Origin: Ustulina deusta
Taxonomy: Eukaryota > Ascomycota > Sordariomycetes > Xylariales > Xylariaceae
DNA length: 64,000 nucleotides
Direction of reading: 5' to 3'
NCBI GenBank assembly: GCA_023159155.1
Contig: JAJNNX010000002.1
Coordinates: 744,001-808,000 of the forward strand
Each line of letters starts with the position of its first letter. Position 1 is the stretch's first letter. A program made the translations under genes and the position numbers. The notes below the pieces were generated by a model, which was not told the origin of the DNA, did not search any database, and worked only from the letters and a program-made list of their open reading frames with translations. This document shows positions 23,017 through 35,836 of the stretch, piece after piece.

Positions 23017-26000
23017 ATTACTAGCCACAGGGCCCATATATACCTTCTCGGTAGCCTATGATTCGTTCATTCATTGGTACGGTCACGCCTTATTCGCTTA
23101 TCACAGGTCACACAGTCGCCTCTTTTTAAAGCTGCAAGTTTGATTTCGATTTTTTTATTTAAAATAAAAAAAGATACCGTCTAAGAAAGACGCCGAGTTT
23201 TGTTTTTACAACATTCGCTCCATACACAGCTGCGGCAGAACTGTTAGCTGCGTGGGAGATGTTCGGCGTTCATTGTCTTGTGTACGACGAAATGGGATAC
23301 GATATTCACCCGGAGTGTAGGTGGAAAGAAATGGGATCTCAGCAATGAAAAGGTGGTCAACAGCTTCATACCATTTGATCTTCATTTCTTCTGCGGGAGG
23401 ATAACACTACAGTGACAGGAGGGTTCTCCCAGTCTCTCATTAGCCTCCATACAGGAGACATACTCTTTACACATAACATTTACACGGCGTTCAGTGTCCC
23501 ATCGTGGACGGAAAGGTAGACGGGGTCGTTGGGGCGCCACATTGCGTTGCTCACTAACGTTGTACGTGTGAGCTCATTCACTTCTTATCTTTTTTGTACT
23601 TGTGGATTTTGATCCAGGGGCGAAGTTCAGGGATTGAAGGCCTAACGGGATGAGACGAATCCGTTCTTGGAGGAATGGAACATAGCGGCAAGGAACAGGG
23701 AATATGGGGCCTGATTCAATTGAACCTGAACAGTATCTCCCTACCTGGAGGATTTTATCTGGTGTTATAATAAGACCATCATAGCTGGACAATATCATGC
23801 CCATGGTAATAATCTCATTTAGATCACTCATTTGTTGTGTAAATTTTATCCAAGTATAAATGCAAACATCCAAGAATACCTAGTAGTATGTATGCGTTGT
23901 GTGTTCTTATCAAACAGTGTGTCAAAGTTGTATATAATTTACCCCGGCGAACTCTAACTGACTGCCGAAATATGTAAATATACTCCTGCTTGAGTTTCCT
24001 TCTGGTAGACAAATTCACCATGCCTTGGAAATGTGTTTGATACGGGACATATACGGTAGAGTAGGTATCTATCTCTAACATGCCGAATATTCCAGCGTAA
24101 TACCTACCAAAGTATGGGTAAAATTAGGCGAACACGTGGATGATACATTATGCGGTGTATCCTGCTTATGCAAGTTTAGGGCCAGCACCAAGTACGTATG
24201 CACAGAGTAAAGGAATCGGAGACATGTAGTACCAAATAGATAAGTGTAGCTGGATAGCAACCTTGGATGGGATGTCCACTATCAGTCAGTCGGGACTTTG
24301 GGTGTATAAGCCCCTCGGTTTGTAGGTTCCTTACCGGAGGAAGTTTTCACTAAGCTCTATCACCTTAGGTACTCACGCCTCTGGTAGAATTCCCGTGGCC
24401 GAGTTATCGTAGAAGTGGAATGTGACCAGTGGCTACCAACCACAACTACCTTCTAGGCGTGGCAGGGTGATGGGCCTGTCTCGGCTGCGATACGTGTTAC
24501 TCTTTTGGTGGCGGAAGGAGGGGATATTCGGCAATAATTCGTGCATTCTAGCTTTCACTATGTATATGTGCTTGCCTGACGCCACTGCCTCCTTGCCCAA
24601 GCTAGATAGGTATGGAGGAGGTAGGGTTGCTTTTCTGGCTAGTACTAGTATATTGTTCTTACCACCAAATGGTCGGTGAGGTGCTGAACGAAAGAGTCCT
24701 ATCCATGTATACAGTAATCGCCACGAGGGAAAACTTTCAAGTTTTGTTAAGCAAACAGGCCGAGGAAGAGGATAAGCGAGTAAGAGAAATTTTCACGAGA
24801 TCTGGCTCAAGTTTAGCGGTCTCTCAATGGCACGATGATGCCCCGATAGCCTGGTTATTGGGCGTCCCCATCCGCCATATGTTTCAGTCGGAGGGAAACA
24901 AATTACCAGGAGCTCGAGGAGATTTGACATGAGCCATTGTAACCACCGTGGCCTCTCTTCTCCTTTTTGTTCACTTCCCGACAGCGAGGCCAATTGTGTA
25001 CCACATAGCCATACCCGAACAAGATGTGAAAAGCTTGTCATTTTAACTACCCAGGTATATTTGGGTACCCAGGCATTCATTGCTTGCCACGCCACCGAAT
25101 GAATGGTTGATGCTAGACTACGGCAGCCTAGATGCGGTGCTAGAGGGCTTGAGCTGAAAACACGATGCTCCAGATCGTCGATCTCCATACACCTTGAATG
25201 TCATCTTGAGACAAACGGGTGGGTATCTCCACTTCCCGGATCCACTACAGCACTTACTGCTGCTCTTTTGCCCTCTACAGTTAGATCCAACATACAACTC
25301 CCAGGTACAGTGCTATATACAAGCAAGCCGGGATATTCGACAACTACCTACCGCGGTACCGTGCATTACCTATAGAATACTGTTGAATGTACCAAAGCTA
25401 AGGCGAGATGCCTTTTATTCGTGACACATAGTACAGGGCATTGAATAGCTTGATACAGGTACGTGCGTGTATTTAATCCACACGCAATGTACTACCTCGC
25501 TTCACCATTGAAGTTGCTAAGCTTACATATGTATAGTTCAACAAGGCTCTGTGGTTCTCCGATCTGCGAAGCCGGGACTTGTACGGGAGCTAACGCGGAA
25601 AGAGGGTGCTGTGGATCTGAGAGATGTTGGCGCTACATATACTAGGTACTGTAGTGTACATTACTAGACTAGATAGGCAGTACCTACATGTAGGTTGGTA
25701 CCGTATAGATCAAGTTTGGCTACTGTAGGCGCCGCCTTACCGCCTGTAAAAAACTAGGTACCTAGGTACCTAACCTACCGAGGTAGATAGGTAAAGTTAG
25801 TACCTTATGTACCTATTACGAGTTGCCTCGAGTCTTTCACCAATCCCACATCTCTCAGTCCCTATCGATTTGGAGTTATGATTAAATTCACTGTGACGCT
25901 TATAAAAGGGACACATCTATTACAATTATCAAATCTCGAGGTTTGCCCTAGTGTATATAGCAAAGCATGGCTTTCTCTATCAATCTCCCTACAATGTAGT

Positions 26001-28901
26001 GCAGACTCTGCCCTAGCTATTCTCTTGTACCGCGATCACCATCTCGTAACTGCAACATGAATGTGTAGATATAATTATATATATATGAATGTGTATCATC
26101 TGCACTGCACACTACTCTGGTGCTGGGAGCTACTATAAAGGAACGCACTGACGCCCAAACAGCCTACATGTAGGTAGGTAGGTAGGTAGCCAGCCCTTGC
26201 TACCTTAAATATTGGTTCATTACCTCCGATATCGAGACGGCAGGGCATCGGTTACCGAGTTGCCTACCCACTTACTACGTCAGCGCCAACATCTCGCGCA
26301 TGCCAAAAGACTAGGAGACCAAGAGAACGCATCCTCTCGCCTATCGGTAAAGCTGCGTCTGACCGTATTATACATGATGCAACGGTGCCTATATTCGATC
26401 TTCTGTGTCCCCGTGAATATTACATCATCCAGATTTCTTTTTGTGGCTGTCCAGATTGCTGGGCCAAGATGAATGCTGGGAGAAGCAATACATCATGACC
26501 ACCGAACACTCTAGGTAACTTCGGGTGGGTCTCGACTTATACTGGGCGTATTCAGAAAGGAATCTGTTAATGATCTTAGAGAATACCTACCGAGCTTCAT
26601 TGAGGGCTTGCCTGTCGATCTAGCATTTTGAAGCACTAGATGGGGACACGATACATCATGTGAAGATCAATATATATAATAGAGAATTCAGCACATTAGT
26701 AGACTTCAATTTGAAATACATTGGAGCGGATGCAACTTAAACGCCCAGCGGTACTTTACCGCCCAAGTATTGGGGGCGACACTAACTGAAGACGTTTCTA
26801 GATCTGATCGGCAAAGACGGGGTTTACATCAAGGTCCGTATACTAAGTATATGGCAGTGGAACTATCCATTGTCACCTCGGACTTGGAGCCATGAGCTAA
26901 CCCGTCGACAAGCGATGTAACCTTTTTCCCACTTAAGGTCAAGTTTTCAGAAGACAACTCATCCAAAGAGTTCTTCAATTCCGGGACATGTGAAATAAGC
27001 GCGCGTACAACTCCCTCTCCTTCCGTCACCTCTCCTGCATGAGGCCTGCGAAGACCTGCGGGCTGAGGAGCAGCTAACCTACTTTGGGAGCCTGCATGTC
27101 TCCTTTGAGAAGGGGGGATCCCCGACGTGTGACCGGGGTACCGGACATACACTACTGCAACCTCGCACCAACACCATTGTGCTAGTGCATGCTCGTTCAA
27201 TGTTGTTGCGCTCTTGTCGCGACGCGAGGCATTGGTCGGTACCTCGTGGGTACGTGTAAATAACAAGACTTCGAACTACATGAAACAAACCAGCTCTTCA
27301 GCTCAAGCCACACAGTTATTATCTCGACGGAAACGGCCATGTCAAAACCGATTGGGTCAGGTGGTGTACACAACACTACCAGTACACTTCAATGTGGAAT
27401 GCTAGGCTAGTGTACTTACTACTACACACTGTAGGTAAGCGGTTGTATGTATGTTGGTGCGTGCTGCAGTTTTGACTAGAAAACATCTGGATGGTAAACA
27501 ACAATGTTTCCAAGTTCCTCAGCGGCTCCGAGTGGCAGTGAAGGAGCTGGATGGTCTACCAACTCTCATTATTATGGCCATTGTTATTGTTATTGATCTT
27601 CCCTACCACACTCCCTACTTAGTACAGTAGGTAGCTAGCTTATCAACCCACATCGGATGGATCACGGCTGCGCTGCATCAACCCACCCTGGTCTGATTAT
27701 GTGTACTCTGTCCACGAACTACAGGTAGGTACCTAATACCGAGTCACCTACCTGTAATTTGCCCAGCTTGGTCGTGCAAAGTTGTCCTAGACTTCATGTT
27801 GCCCCCAGCTCGTTTGTGCCGCCAAAATTCCTCCCATTTGTACGTGTATGGAGGCATGACGATGTACCTGAGTAATGTATTAGGTACCATGTCAAAGAGG
27901 CTGCTGTCAATCATGTCAAGCTGGGTGCAGAAATTGGCAGGGCAGCCGCTTGCTCTTAGCGTGCCGTACTGCCCGTACCGCTCCATAGATTGATTACCTT
28001 AGGGAGCGTACTGTACTGTAACGTGCCTGGTAGTAGCACACAAGCAGGTGCAAGGATGCAAGTGGACTCCAAGCTTGGAACTTTTAGTTGTCCATGTCCT
28101 CGCAAGCTCCAATCGGTTGTGGAGGACGCTTTCCCTGTTAAAGACAAGCTTCTAAGGGCTGCCCTCTAATCGGCCGCTAATCTTCTGAGGGGTACCCAGG
28201 TCCCCTGCATCCCCTCATCCAATGGCCCCAGCAGAGCTCTTGGTTTAGAAGAGGGAGCTACTAGTACATACCTAGGTGCAGTCGTAGTGCACATTTAAGC
28301 ACTCATGTCACTAACACCACCTCCGCTCCCCTGCCATTTGGCATTCTGTCACCTGCAGACTCTCCTTTGCGCCAACCATGCACAGTTACCACCCACACAC
28401 CCCTCTGGAAATATATTGCGACTGACGTCCATCTTTTTTTTCTCCTTGACCTGCAACAAAATAGTGGAGGAAGTTTGGCCGTTTTCTCATCCCGTCTGCC
28501 ATCTCTATCCGCCGTATATACACTTAGAGAGGCGCTAGAACGAGCTCTATACTGAGACATAGTTTCTTCGAGTATCCCGTACCATTTTAAGCTTGCCTAG
28601 CCCATTACACCCTGTGGTAAGCGGCTACATCGCGCATCATCTTTTTCGAGGGGGGGGGAAATATCAACCTTCACCACAGCTCCTTCTGCGACAATAGTAT
28701 TCATCTATCTTGCCAGATCTGTCATACCAAAACCTCGGTACCCTTGTTACTAACCGCGCCTGAACGCACGTCGAAGGGGCACACATGTGATAGCAAAACC
28801 CCGCGCTAGACCTTGATCTACCCTGGACTTGGGCGGGTGTGTGTTGCTGGATTTTGGATTATATCGAGAAGTGGTCGTGGAGGGCGTTGGACATAGGAAC
28901 C
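23017..28901. other. Gene-poor region of about 5.9 kb
   Basis: No gene, tRNA or transposon is supportable on either strand; the open frames are short, overlapping and lack recognisable motifs. The region includes TACCTAGGTA at 25759, TAGTGTAC at 25652 and 27408, a GTAG repeat (about 26168-26190) and a G run near 28651. The last kilobase is presumably the velB promoter and leader. Confidence 0.5.
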
Positions 28902-30562
28902 ATGGCTTCAGGATATCCAGCTCCGCCGGTTTACCACCATCAGCCTGACATGGCTGTCCCGCCGCCTCAGCATTCTGGTTACGCTCCACTCCCCCCTCCG
29001 ATGCCCTCGAACAACTACTATCAGGATCCCATGGCAAACCCCCACCGCCCGAACATGCCTCCCCCCCGCGCCAATATGATGCCTCCATCCATACCTGGTC
29101 CTAGAGACCGAGCCACTGAGCTGGGCGCGTCCGAGAATGGCATGGGAACTCAGCCCTCCACCCAAAATACAGCTCAGCCCGAGGCAGAGGAGTCGAGTTC
29201 GGTCAACCTAGAACCACGCGAGGGTAGCGATGGGGCTAGGAAATACAGGTGAGCTATTGATATCCGCTCGTGTTAAGCCCCTGTCTTGGAAGCGCCTCCA
29301 AGTTAAGTCCAAGACTGCTGTTGACCACAAATCCGCAATAGATTGGAAGTGGTTCAGCAACCGCTAAGAGCACGCATGTGTGGCTTCGGAGATAAGGTAG
29401 GTCTCTTGCGAAGTCTGAAAAGTCATGCGGATGCTGATGTCGCTCAGGATCGACGGCCAATTACTCCGCCACCTTGTATTAGACTTGTGGTTATGGATAA
29501 AATGAGTGGTAAGGAGGTAGATTGCAAGTAAGTTGAAAACTACCAACGTATCTGGATGTCTTGAGTTAGGTGGCTAATGTTTTTTTTTCTTTTTTTATAG
29601 CGAGGTTGAGCATCAGCACTACGTCCTTCACGTAGACCTGTGGTCCGAAGACGGCGCAAAGGAGGTGAATCTCGTGAAGCATTCGCAACAATCGCCGTCT
29701 ATTTCATCAACACATCCTTCTTCATTTCGGGAGGTTGTCGAAGGAGGACAAGGCAATGTTTACGGATTCCAGGCCATTGTGCCCTCTAATCGCGACTTTA
29801 CCCAACCTCCTAATGCACCTTACCCGCATCAAATGGCTCCTTATCAGCCGGATCCATATTCTCAAGGTACATTCGCCCCTTGTCCCTCCTTGAGGGTAAA
29901 TTTTTAATGCCTTATCAGGACAATATTCGTATCCGCAACAAGTGCAGCCGTATGGTTACCCCCAAGGAGGCTACAGAGACATGGCAGGTGTACCTCCTTT
30001 GCCGTCACAAGCGATGTATGGCCCTCGCTACTCTCACGATATGTCCGCTGGTGGTATGGCCCAGGGCCGTCTGATGGGACAGCAACAGCCCAACAGCGGC
30101 ATGTATACGCGAAATCTTATCGGTAGTCTTGCAGCTAGTGCCTCACGTCTACAAGACCCATCTGACAAGATTGGCATCTGGTTTATTCTACAAGATCTTA
30201 GCGTGCGAACCGAAGGTTGGTTTAGGTAAGTCATTTCATGCTAGAAAGAAAAAAAATTATGGTGTGTTTAGGCTCACATGATGAGCAGGTTACGTTTTTC
30301 CTTCATCAACCTCAGACGTCTCGGCGCAGCATCAAACGGCGGTAGCGACGCCGAACTCTTGAACAGGGGCAGAGCACCGGTCCTCGCTTATGCATTCAGT
30401 GAGAAATTCCAAGTGTATTCTGCGAAGAAATTCCCAGGCGTGTGCGAGAGCACCCAACTTAGTAAGACTTTTGCCCTTCAAGGAGTCAAAATTCCAATCA
30501 GGAAGGATCAAGAGGGCAAAGCAGGAAAAGGCGGTCGTGGCTCCGATGACGAGGAAGAATAA
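28902..30562 (+). CDS. velB: Velvet-domain regulator VelB
   Basis: Nuclear velvet protein; in Aspergillus it pairs with VeA and LaeA, or with VosA, to coordinate development and secondary metabolism. Six exons: 28902-29248, 29342-29396, 29448-29527, 29601-29866, 29919-30225, 30289-30562, in phase, giving 442 residues. A Pro/Gln/Tyr-rich N-terminus ([20 protein letters not shown]) precedes the velvet domain, which starts near residue 116 with [20 protein letters not shown], then [14 protein letters not shown] and [13 protein letters not shown]. As typical of VelB, the domain is interrupted by a long Pro/Tyr/Gln-rich insert (about 210-290) before the second half: [42 protein letters not shown], and [11 protein letters not shown] at the end. 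The acidic tail DDEEE closes it. Five introns is a high count for a gene of this size, and exon 2 is only 55 nt. ATG at 28902 gives a good N-terminus. Confidence 0.95.
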
Positions 30563-32880
30563 CGACTCCGTGTGATGGAAACATCAGCACGAATATAAGA
30601 AACGCAAGCAAGAAGCTAGCGGCGCAAAGAAGCACCATCACACGAAACCTACTGCGCTGGTTACAAAACGATGAAGTCCTACGACAGGATAGTATATAGG
30701 CCTAGCGAATATAACCTCGGTCGGAAGCATAGTAGACGACAATGTGGTGGAAAACAAGGTCTATTATTAGCATTCCTATCAGTGGTGATTGATAGGCTCT
30801 ATTAGGTTATATATATGAAGCGATTGAACTTGTGCAATAGTGGTTTACTTAACCTATATCCTACAGAACCCATGCTCTCTGTCATCATTCAATCCCTCGA
30901 GGTTTGTTATATCGTCGGTGTTGAGCTCTAGATACCTTACTTGAGCTGAATGCTGCATGGTGTAACACTTCCTCCACGCATAAGACCCAGTGGCGCGGGA
31001 CATCCGGAGAACTGGAACCGCATTGACTTCGTCCAATATTGGAGGTGTGTCGTAAGGTGGCTACAGCCAGTCTAATCAAGGTAGGTAGTAGCAACAAGAT
31101 TCCGGGCAAGTGGGTCGAGAGTTTGCGATTTGCTTCAGTTTGATGTGCGCGGCGGATGATGATGCCCGAACAGGGATGGGAAACTACCTAGTACCCAGTC
31201 CAGGTGTGTGTTTGTGTCTGAGCTTGTTGATGGTACCTACATATTTTAATTTTATTTATACTACGTTCATTATGGGCAAATTTACGGTGATATCAAGAAT
31301 GCCCTACTTATACGCCGACTGGCTTAGAATACCTACAGTAGATAATTGTTATGAGGCAACAGGCACCAATTTACCTAGGCGAGCGATGACTTCAAGTTGG
31401 TTTGTAATTGGTTGATAGTCCCCAGGCGTTCTGTGGGTTCGAGCAAGTACAGCAGTCTGGCATTATTATTTAGGTAGATAGCGGGTTGACTTTGAAGCGC
31501 CTGTCAGTCTGCATCTACTCGAGGCTTACATGTGCCGGCTGGTCAGAATAGGGATAAGATATGACCTACCTTATTAGGAGGCGAGGCTGGTTGCGCCCGT
31601 TTGGTCATTGGCAGCCTTGCCTTGGTGTGGATGGAGCCTAAGCTACCTATGTACCTTACAGGGGGCTTGCTAGGAGGGTGAGAGGATTGGGTGTATACCT
31701 TAGACAGCTTGCCGAGGTACTTATCTTGTAGGCGCCAGGCTTTCCTAGATATAGGTATGTTAGCCAGTTGGGGAAACAATAACAAAATAGAACAACCTAA
31801 TAAATAAATAAATAAAAAAGGAGCATAAAATACCTGAGGATGCGAAATTTGCAACATTATTTCCATCCGGGCGAGAGAATTAATTTCTACACTTTCTAAC
31901 CTACATGGTAAGTCTAGGACCCGGCCCTAGCGATGCGACGCGATGCAGGACACATCTGATGAAATTCGGTAAGCGGAGAGCGATGGTCTGTCCAGTCCGG
32001 GCGGTATTATTTCCATTACGTCTTCATTACCTCATATATTCGACTCCGAAGACATCTGGGTAGCACTGTGGAACCGCTATTGCCGTAGTTGCTGCCGTAA
32101 CGTGTCTAGTGTACGAGTGTAGATCCGGCTGGAGTGCTGGATGCCGTATATGAGATATACTAGAAACATGAGGACTTGCCTGGTGCGCAGAACAAATATG
32201 GGCTTGGAGGGGTCAGGAATGATGCAATTCCTTATTTAATCATCTAGCCTTAGTCAGCCTAGTGGGTAGATGGTAAATATCCATCATGGGAAAACAAGAC
32301 CTGAGTCAGGGTCAGCTTCGTGTCTAAAACGTGGGCAAAGGTACCGTTGCGTTTGGTGTGTAAGACAAAATGTCAAAGAATAATCACAGATCTACCCAGA
32401 ACCAGACAGGGCCAGCTGGGCAGACAGCTGAGCACGCAATCTGTCCCAAGACGGACATCTATCGGGCGCCTGCCTCGTGGCTGTTCGGTACATAGAGCTG
32501 CGATCTGTTCCTTCCTTCTCCCCCTCTCAATCCGGCCTCCATGCCTCAGGCTAGTTAGTATATAGGCCCCGGGTACATACCTCCCATCTCCTGCACCCTA
32601 CCGCTCTCTCAATTTTTTCCTTGTCTCTCTTCTCCATGTAGAATCACAATCGGGAACCGCGACGGCGAACCGAACAGAGAGCGAGCTCATCTCCCATAAA
32701 GGAACAACATCATCATCGTCATCCTCCTCCTTCTTTGCAGTATTGGTATATCAGACCAGCCTGCAGAGCCTGGGCAGTCCACTATTGCCACGCTGAAAGC
32801 CGAGCCACACGTAGCCCTTATTTCGATTAGCCTCTATAGTTCACCGAAACCCCTTCAAATATCCTCACGGCGCTCCAAAC
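30563..32880. other. Intergenic region downstream of velB
   Basis: About 2.3 kb without a supportable gene. It contains a TAAA microsatellite (31798-31816) and one TAGTGTAC (32107). The final 300 bp are CT-rich, with GTCATCCTCCTCC-type stretches typical of a fungal leader for the DUF3602 gene. Confidence 0.5.
31798..31816. repeat. TAAA microsatellite
   Basis: About four TAAA units followed by an A run in intergenic DNA. Confidence 0.75.
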
Positions 32881-33469
32881 ATGTCTAACATGACCTCCAC
32901 TGGCCGCGGCGGTGCTGGCAACATTGCCGAAGCGTCCAAATCTCCCCGTATCGTGCCCTCCGACCTCGAGACTCCCACCCTGAAAACATCAGTGTTCACG
33001 ACGGGTCGGGGTGGTTCGGGCAATATGGCGCCGAACCTGGATCCCGTCGAGGCACGCGCCCGACAGGATGTTGCCCCGTAAGTGCCAATTCTGCCGTGGT
33101 CAGGGAATGCGAAAAGGGTGAGGCGTTTGGTGCATGCGATCTCACGGCGGTGGTTTGCCGCGACGGGCTCCTAGGACACAAATTGCCTTGAGAGATAAAA
33201 CACGAGAAGAGATAAGACGTATAGACAATGGCTAACCCATCCTCTGCCGTAGGGTCGAGCGACCGCTCAGCACTGGGGCGACCCATGTTGGCCGAGGCGG
33301 CGCTGCTAACGTTGCGAAAAGCAAATCGCCCGAGCCCAAGTCCAAGGGCTCGGACGAGGCTGCCATCAATGACGACGCTTCCACCGCCCACGCTAACAAG
33401 AGACAACAACCCGGCAAGACAAGCGGCGGCCTAGCCGCCAAGGCCAAGGACTTCTTCAAACTGACATAG
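32881..33469 (+). CDS. DUF3602 (Par32-like) small protein
   Basis: Fungal protein of the DUF3602 group, whose yeast member Par32 is a phosphoprotein linked to TORC1 and ammonium transport control. Exons 32881-33077 and 33253-33469 give 137 residues; the 175-bp intron has a GTAAGT donor. Three copies of the family repeat are visible: TGRGGAGNI near residue 8, TGRGGSGNM near 41 and VGRGGAANV near 80, separated by Ser/Pro-rich linkers, as in relatives. The Lys-rich C-terminus ends GGLAAKAKDFFKLT. The protein is probably largely disordered and cytosolic. The start is the first ATG of exon 1. Confidence 0.88.
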
Positions 33470-34405
33470 GAGTCGATGAAGAACACTACTGTGGCGTTTG
33501 TTTCTGCAAAATGCCGTATCTCACGGCGGGAGAGAAAGGCCACGGAGGGAAACAGCTAATTCACAGGTGACTACATTAAATGTTGTTGGGAACAACGCGC
33601 TGGGTTTAAGATGACAATGGGAGAACGGATGCCTTTGTTCCTCTTTTCCCGGCCTACTCATTCTCACCTGATGGAGATCATAATAGGCGTACCTCTCATG
33701 GACTTCATGTTTATTCGGTGCTATTATTGCGGGATTATTTACGACTGCCCTAGTTCAGGAGTCAGGAGTTTGGTGGCTTTGTTTTATTTTGGCGGAGGAT
33801 CAAAAACAATGCTGGCAGCTACATCCGGTATATGAATATGTGCCATGGTCAGTGTTATGCCAAATTTATTGATGCAAGGGGACATAACTCCAACGAGTAT
33901 GGATGCTCGTTGCATAGTGATACCAACCAGACCTTGTCGTACTTCATATTTTCCGTTGCCTTGTTCACGACCCTGTCACGATGCGAACTTCCGGTGCCGG
34001 TGAGATGTCGTGACTCATTCACCGCTATATAGGAGAAGGGATGCTAACAGTTCAAGATTGCGTATATATGGGATAAATTTTCAAATTTGCATGAGATTTA
34101 TGTCTTCTCTCATCTCATCATCGGTTCGGATTCTTCTTTCATTCTATTATCTTCAATAGCCAGATTGCGGATAGTACCGTGTCGGAATTTCTCTTCCGTT
34201 AGGCGAGTATTGCGAGAGACCGTGGACACCTCGCGCTTGCCCAACCCCTATCACTTTATCGCGGCAGCTCTCGTCCCAGTGAGAAAAGCTCCCAAAATCC
34301 GACTGCCAAGATCCGCGATCCGACCTTACCCACTTGCAACTAAAACCAGACTTACGGACGCTGGGTTATAGTTGGTTGCTCATATAACCCCAGCCTCAAT
34401 TGATC
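33470..34405. other. Intergenic region
   Basis: About 940 bp between the DUF3602 and GNAT genes. I see no gene or repeat worth naming. Confidence 0.5.
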
Positions 34406-35793
34406 ATGGCTCCCGAAGTAGCCGTGTATACGACACCGCCGGAGGGGCTCGTCGAGCTTCTGCGTAGGTCTCATCCGCTGCTCGCGCTGCCTCTGGTCCG
34501 AAGGCTGCAGTTCGCCGCGAGGATCCCCGGGGGCATCACGGAACACGCGAGGATTCTGTGGTGCTCGGGGGCGCCGCTTCAGGATCATCGTCTTCTTGCC
34601 GTTTATAAAAAGCATGATGATGATGATGATGGGAAAGTAGGGGTAGAATTGAGGAAAGGAGAAGAAGAAGGGGAAGAGGAGACGGAGGGGAGTAGTAGTA
34701 GTACAGGGAGAAAACATGTCCCTTTCGCGGCTGCGTATCTAGATTTCTCGCGCGGTCCGGAGACGGAATTGTGGATCTACTCGTCGATGGAGGGGCGTTT
34801 AGATGGGACGTGGGGCTCGGAGAAAGGGACGGGAGTTGGGCGTGAAGAAGGAGGGCGGGAGGGCGCGAGCAATGGCGACGACAACGGCGACGACTGGGGA
34901 CGAGAAGAAGAGATCGCGTGTGCCGTGGCCCTCCTGCGCGAAGTCAAGCGGCTGCAAGACCTGTATTTCGTCCCCGGGTCCCCGCAGGCGCGGGAGCGCG
35001 AGTTCCCGAGCATCCTCGTCGGAAACCTGCACGAAGTCCTGAGAGAACGTCTCGTGGCGCCCGAGGTCGGCATGGCGATCGTCTCGACTGGGCTCTACGA
35101 CAAGTGGGTTTTCGAGGTTGGCCAGTTGCCGGACGTCGGGCTGCCTGATGTCCTGGGCGATGATGGGCGGCGTTGGGTTTGGGATGTCGTCCGGCGGGAG
35201 GATATCGCGTTTACCATTTCGCGGACTCAGATACCGCGTAGGGAGTATGCTTGCCCTGCCCGCCTCTCCTTCCCTTTTTGGCGGAGATATTCGGGAGACT
35301 AGACAGATAGCTCGCTAATTACATACAGGCGCACCATGAAATTACTACCAAGCACGGCATTATATTTAGATGATGGGACACCGATTGCATGGGCATTTCT
35401 CGGTAAGTGCTGCTCTTCAGCCGCGCGAATTTCTACTTGAATAGGTAGTTGACAGAACACTAATCATTCCGTACCTAGGACCGGATTCCTCGCTAAGCAG
35501 CTTACACTGTGAGGAGCCGTACCGGGGGAGAGGCATCGCGAAGGCATTGGCGGCCAAGGTTCTGAGAGAGCATTTAACAGATTACAGTGACGATGCCTGC
35601 TACGGCTGGGCCGATGTGGCTCCAGATAATATTCAGAGCCAAGGTGTGTGTAGAAGTCTAAAAGGCCAAGCGAGGTGGCAAATATCCTGGTGAGTTGACC
35701 TAATTTATGTTCCGTTTTGGGATAAAAAGCTTTTTTTTCTGATTATGAGCTAGGAGTCGTCTGAACTTGGACCAGAGCTTCCCGGATGAATAA
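34406..35793 (+). CDS. GNAT-like N-acetyltransferase (FR47/GLYAT-like)
   Basis: Probable acetyl-CoA-dependent acyltransferase of unknown substrate. Exons 34406-35244, 35329-35402, 35479-35689 and 35754-35793 give 387 residues. The first donor is GTATGC at 35245, which joins QIPRRE to RTMKLLPS and so keeps the frame; the nearby GTAGGG at 35238 would not. The acetyl-CoA binding motif is in exon 3: SLHCEEPYRGRGIAKALAAK, followed by WADVAPDN and SQGVCRSLKGQARWQISW. Exon 1 has an unusual insert with an Asp run encoded by a GAT repeat (34614-34630), acidic KGEEEGEEETEG and a Ser run, then a second low-complexity Gly/Asp patch; these are likely surface loops. The gene faces HEM12 tail to tail with only 43 bp between stop codons. 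Confidence 0.82.
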
Positions 35794-35836
35794 ATACGTA
35801 CAAGCTCGATATCTATCGGCAAGGATAATTTCGATC

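Noticed and set aside
26829..27266. 145-codon open frame on the minus strand
   Set aside because: No recognisable motif, splice context or compositional signal of coding sequence.
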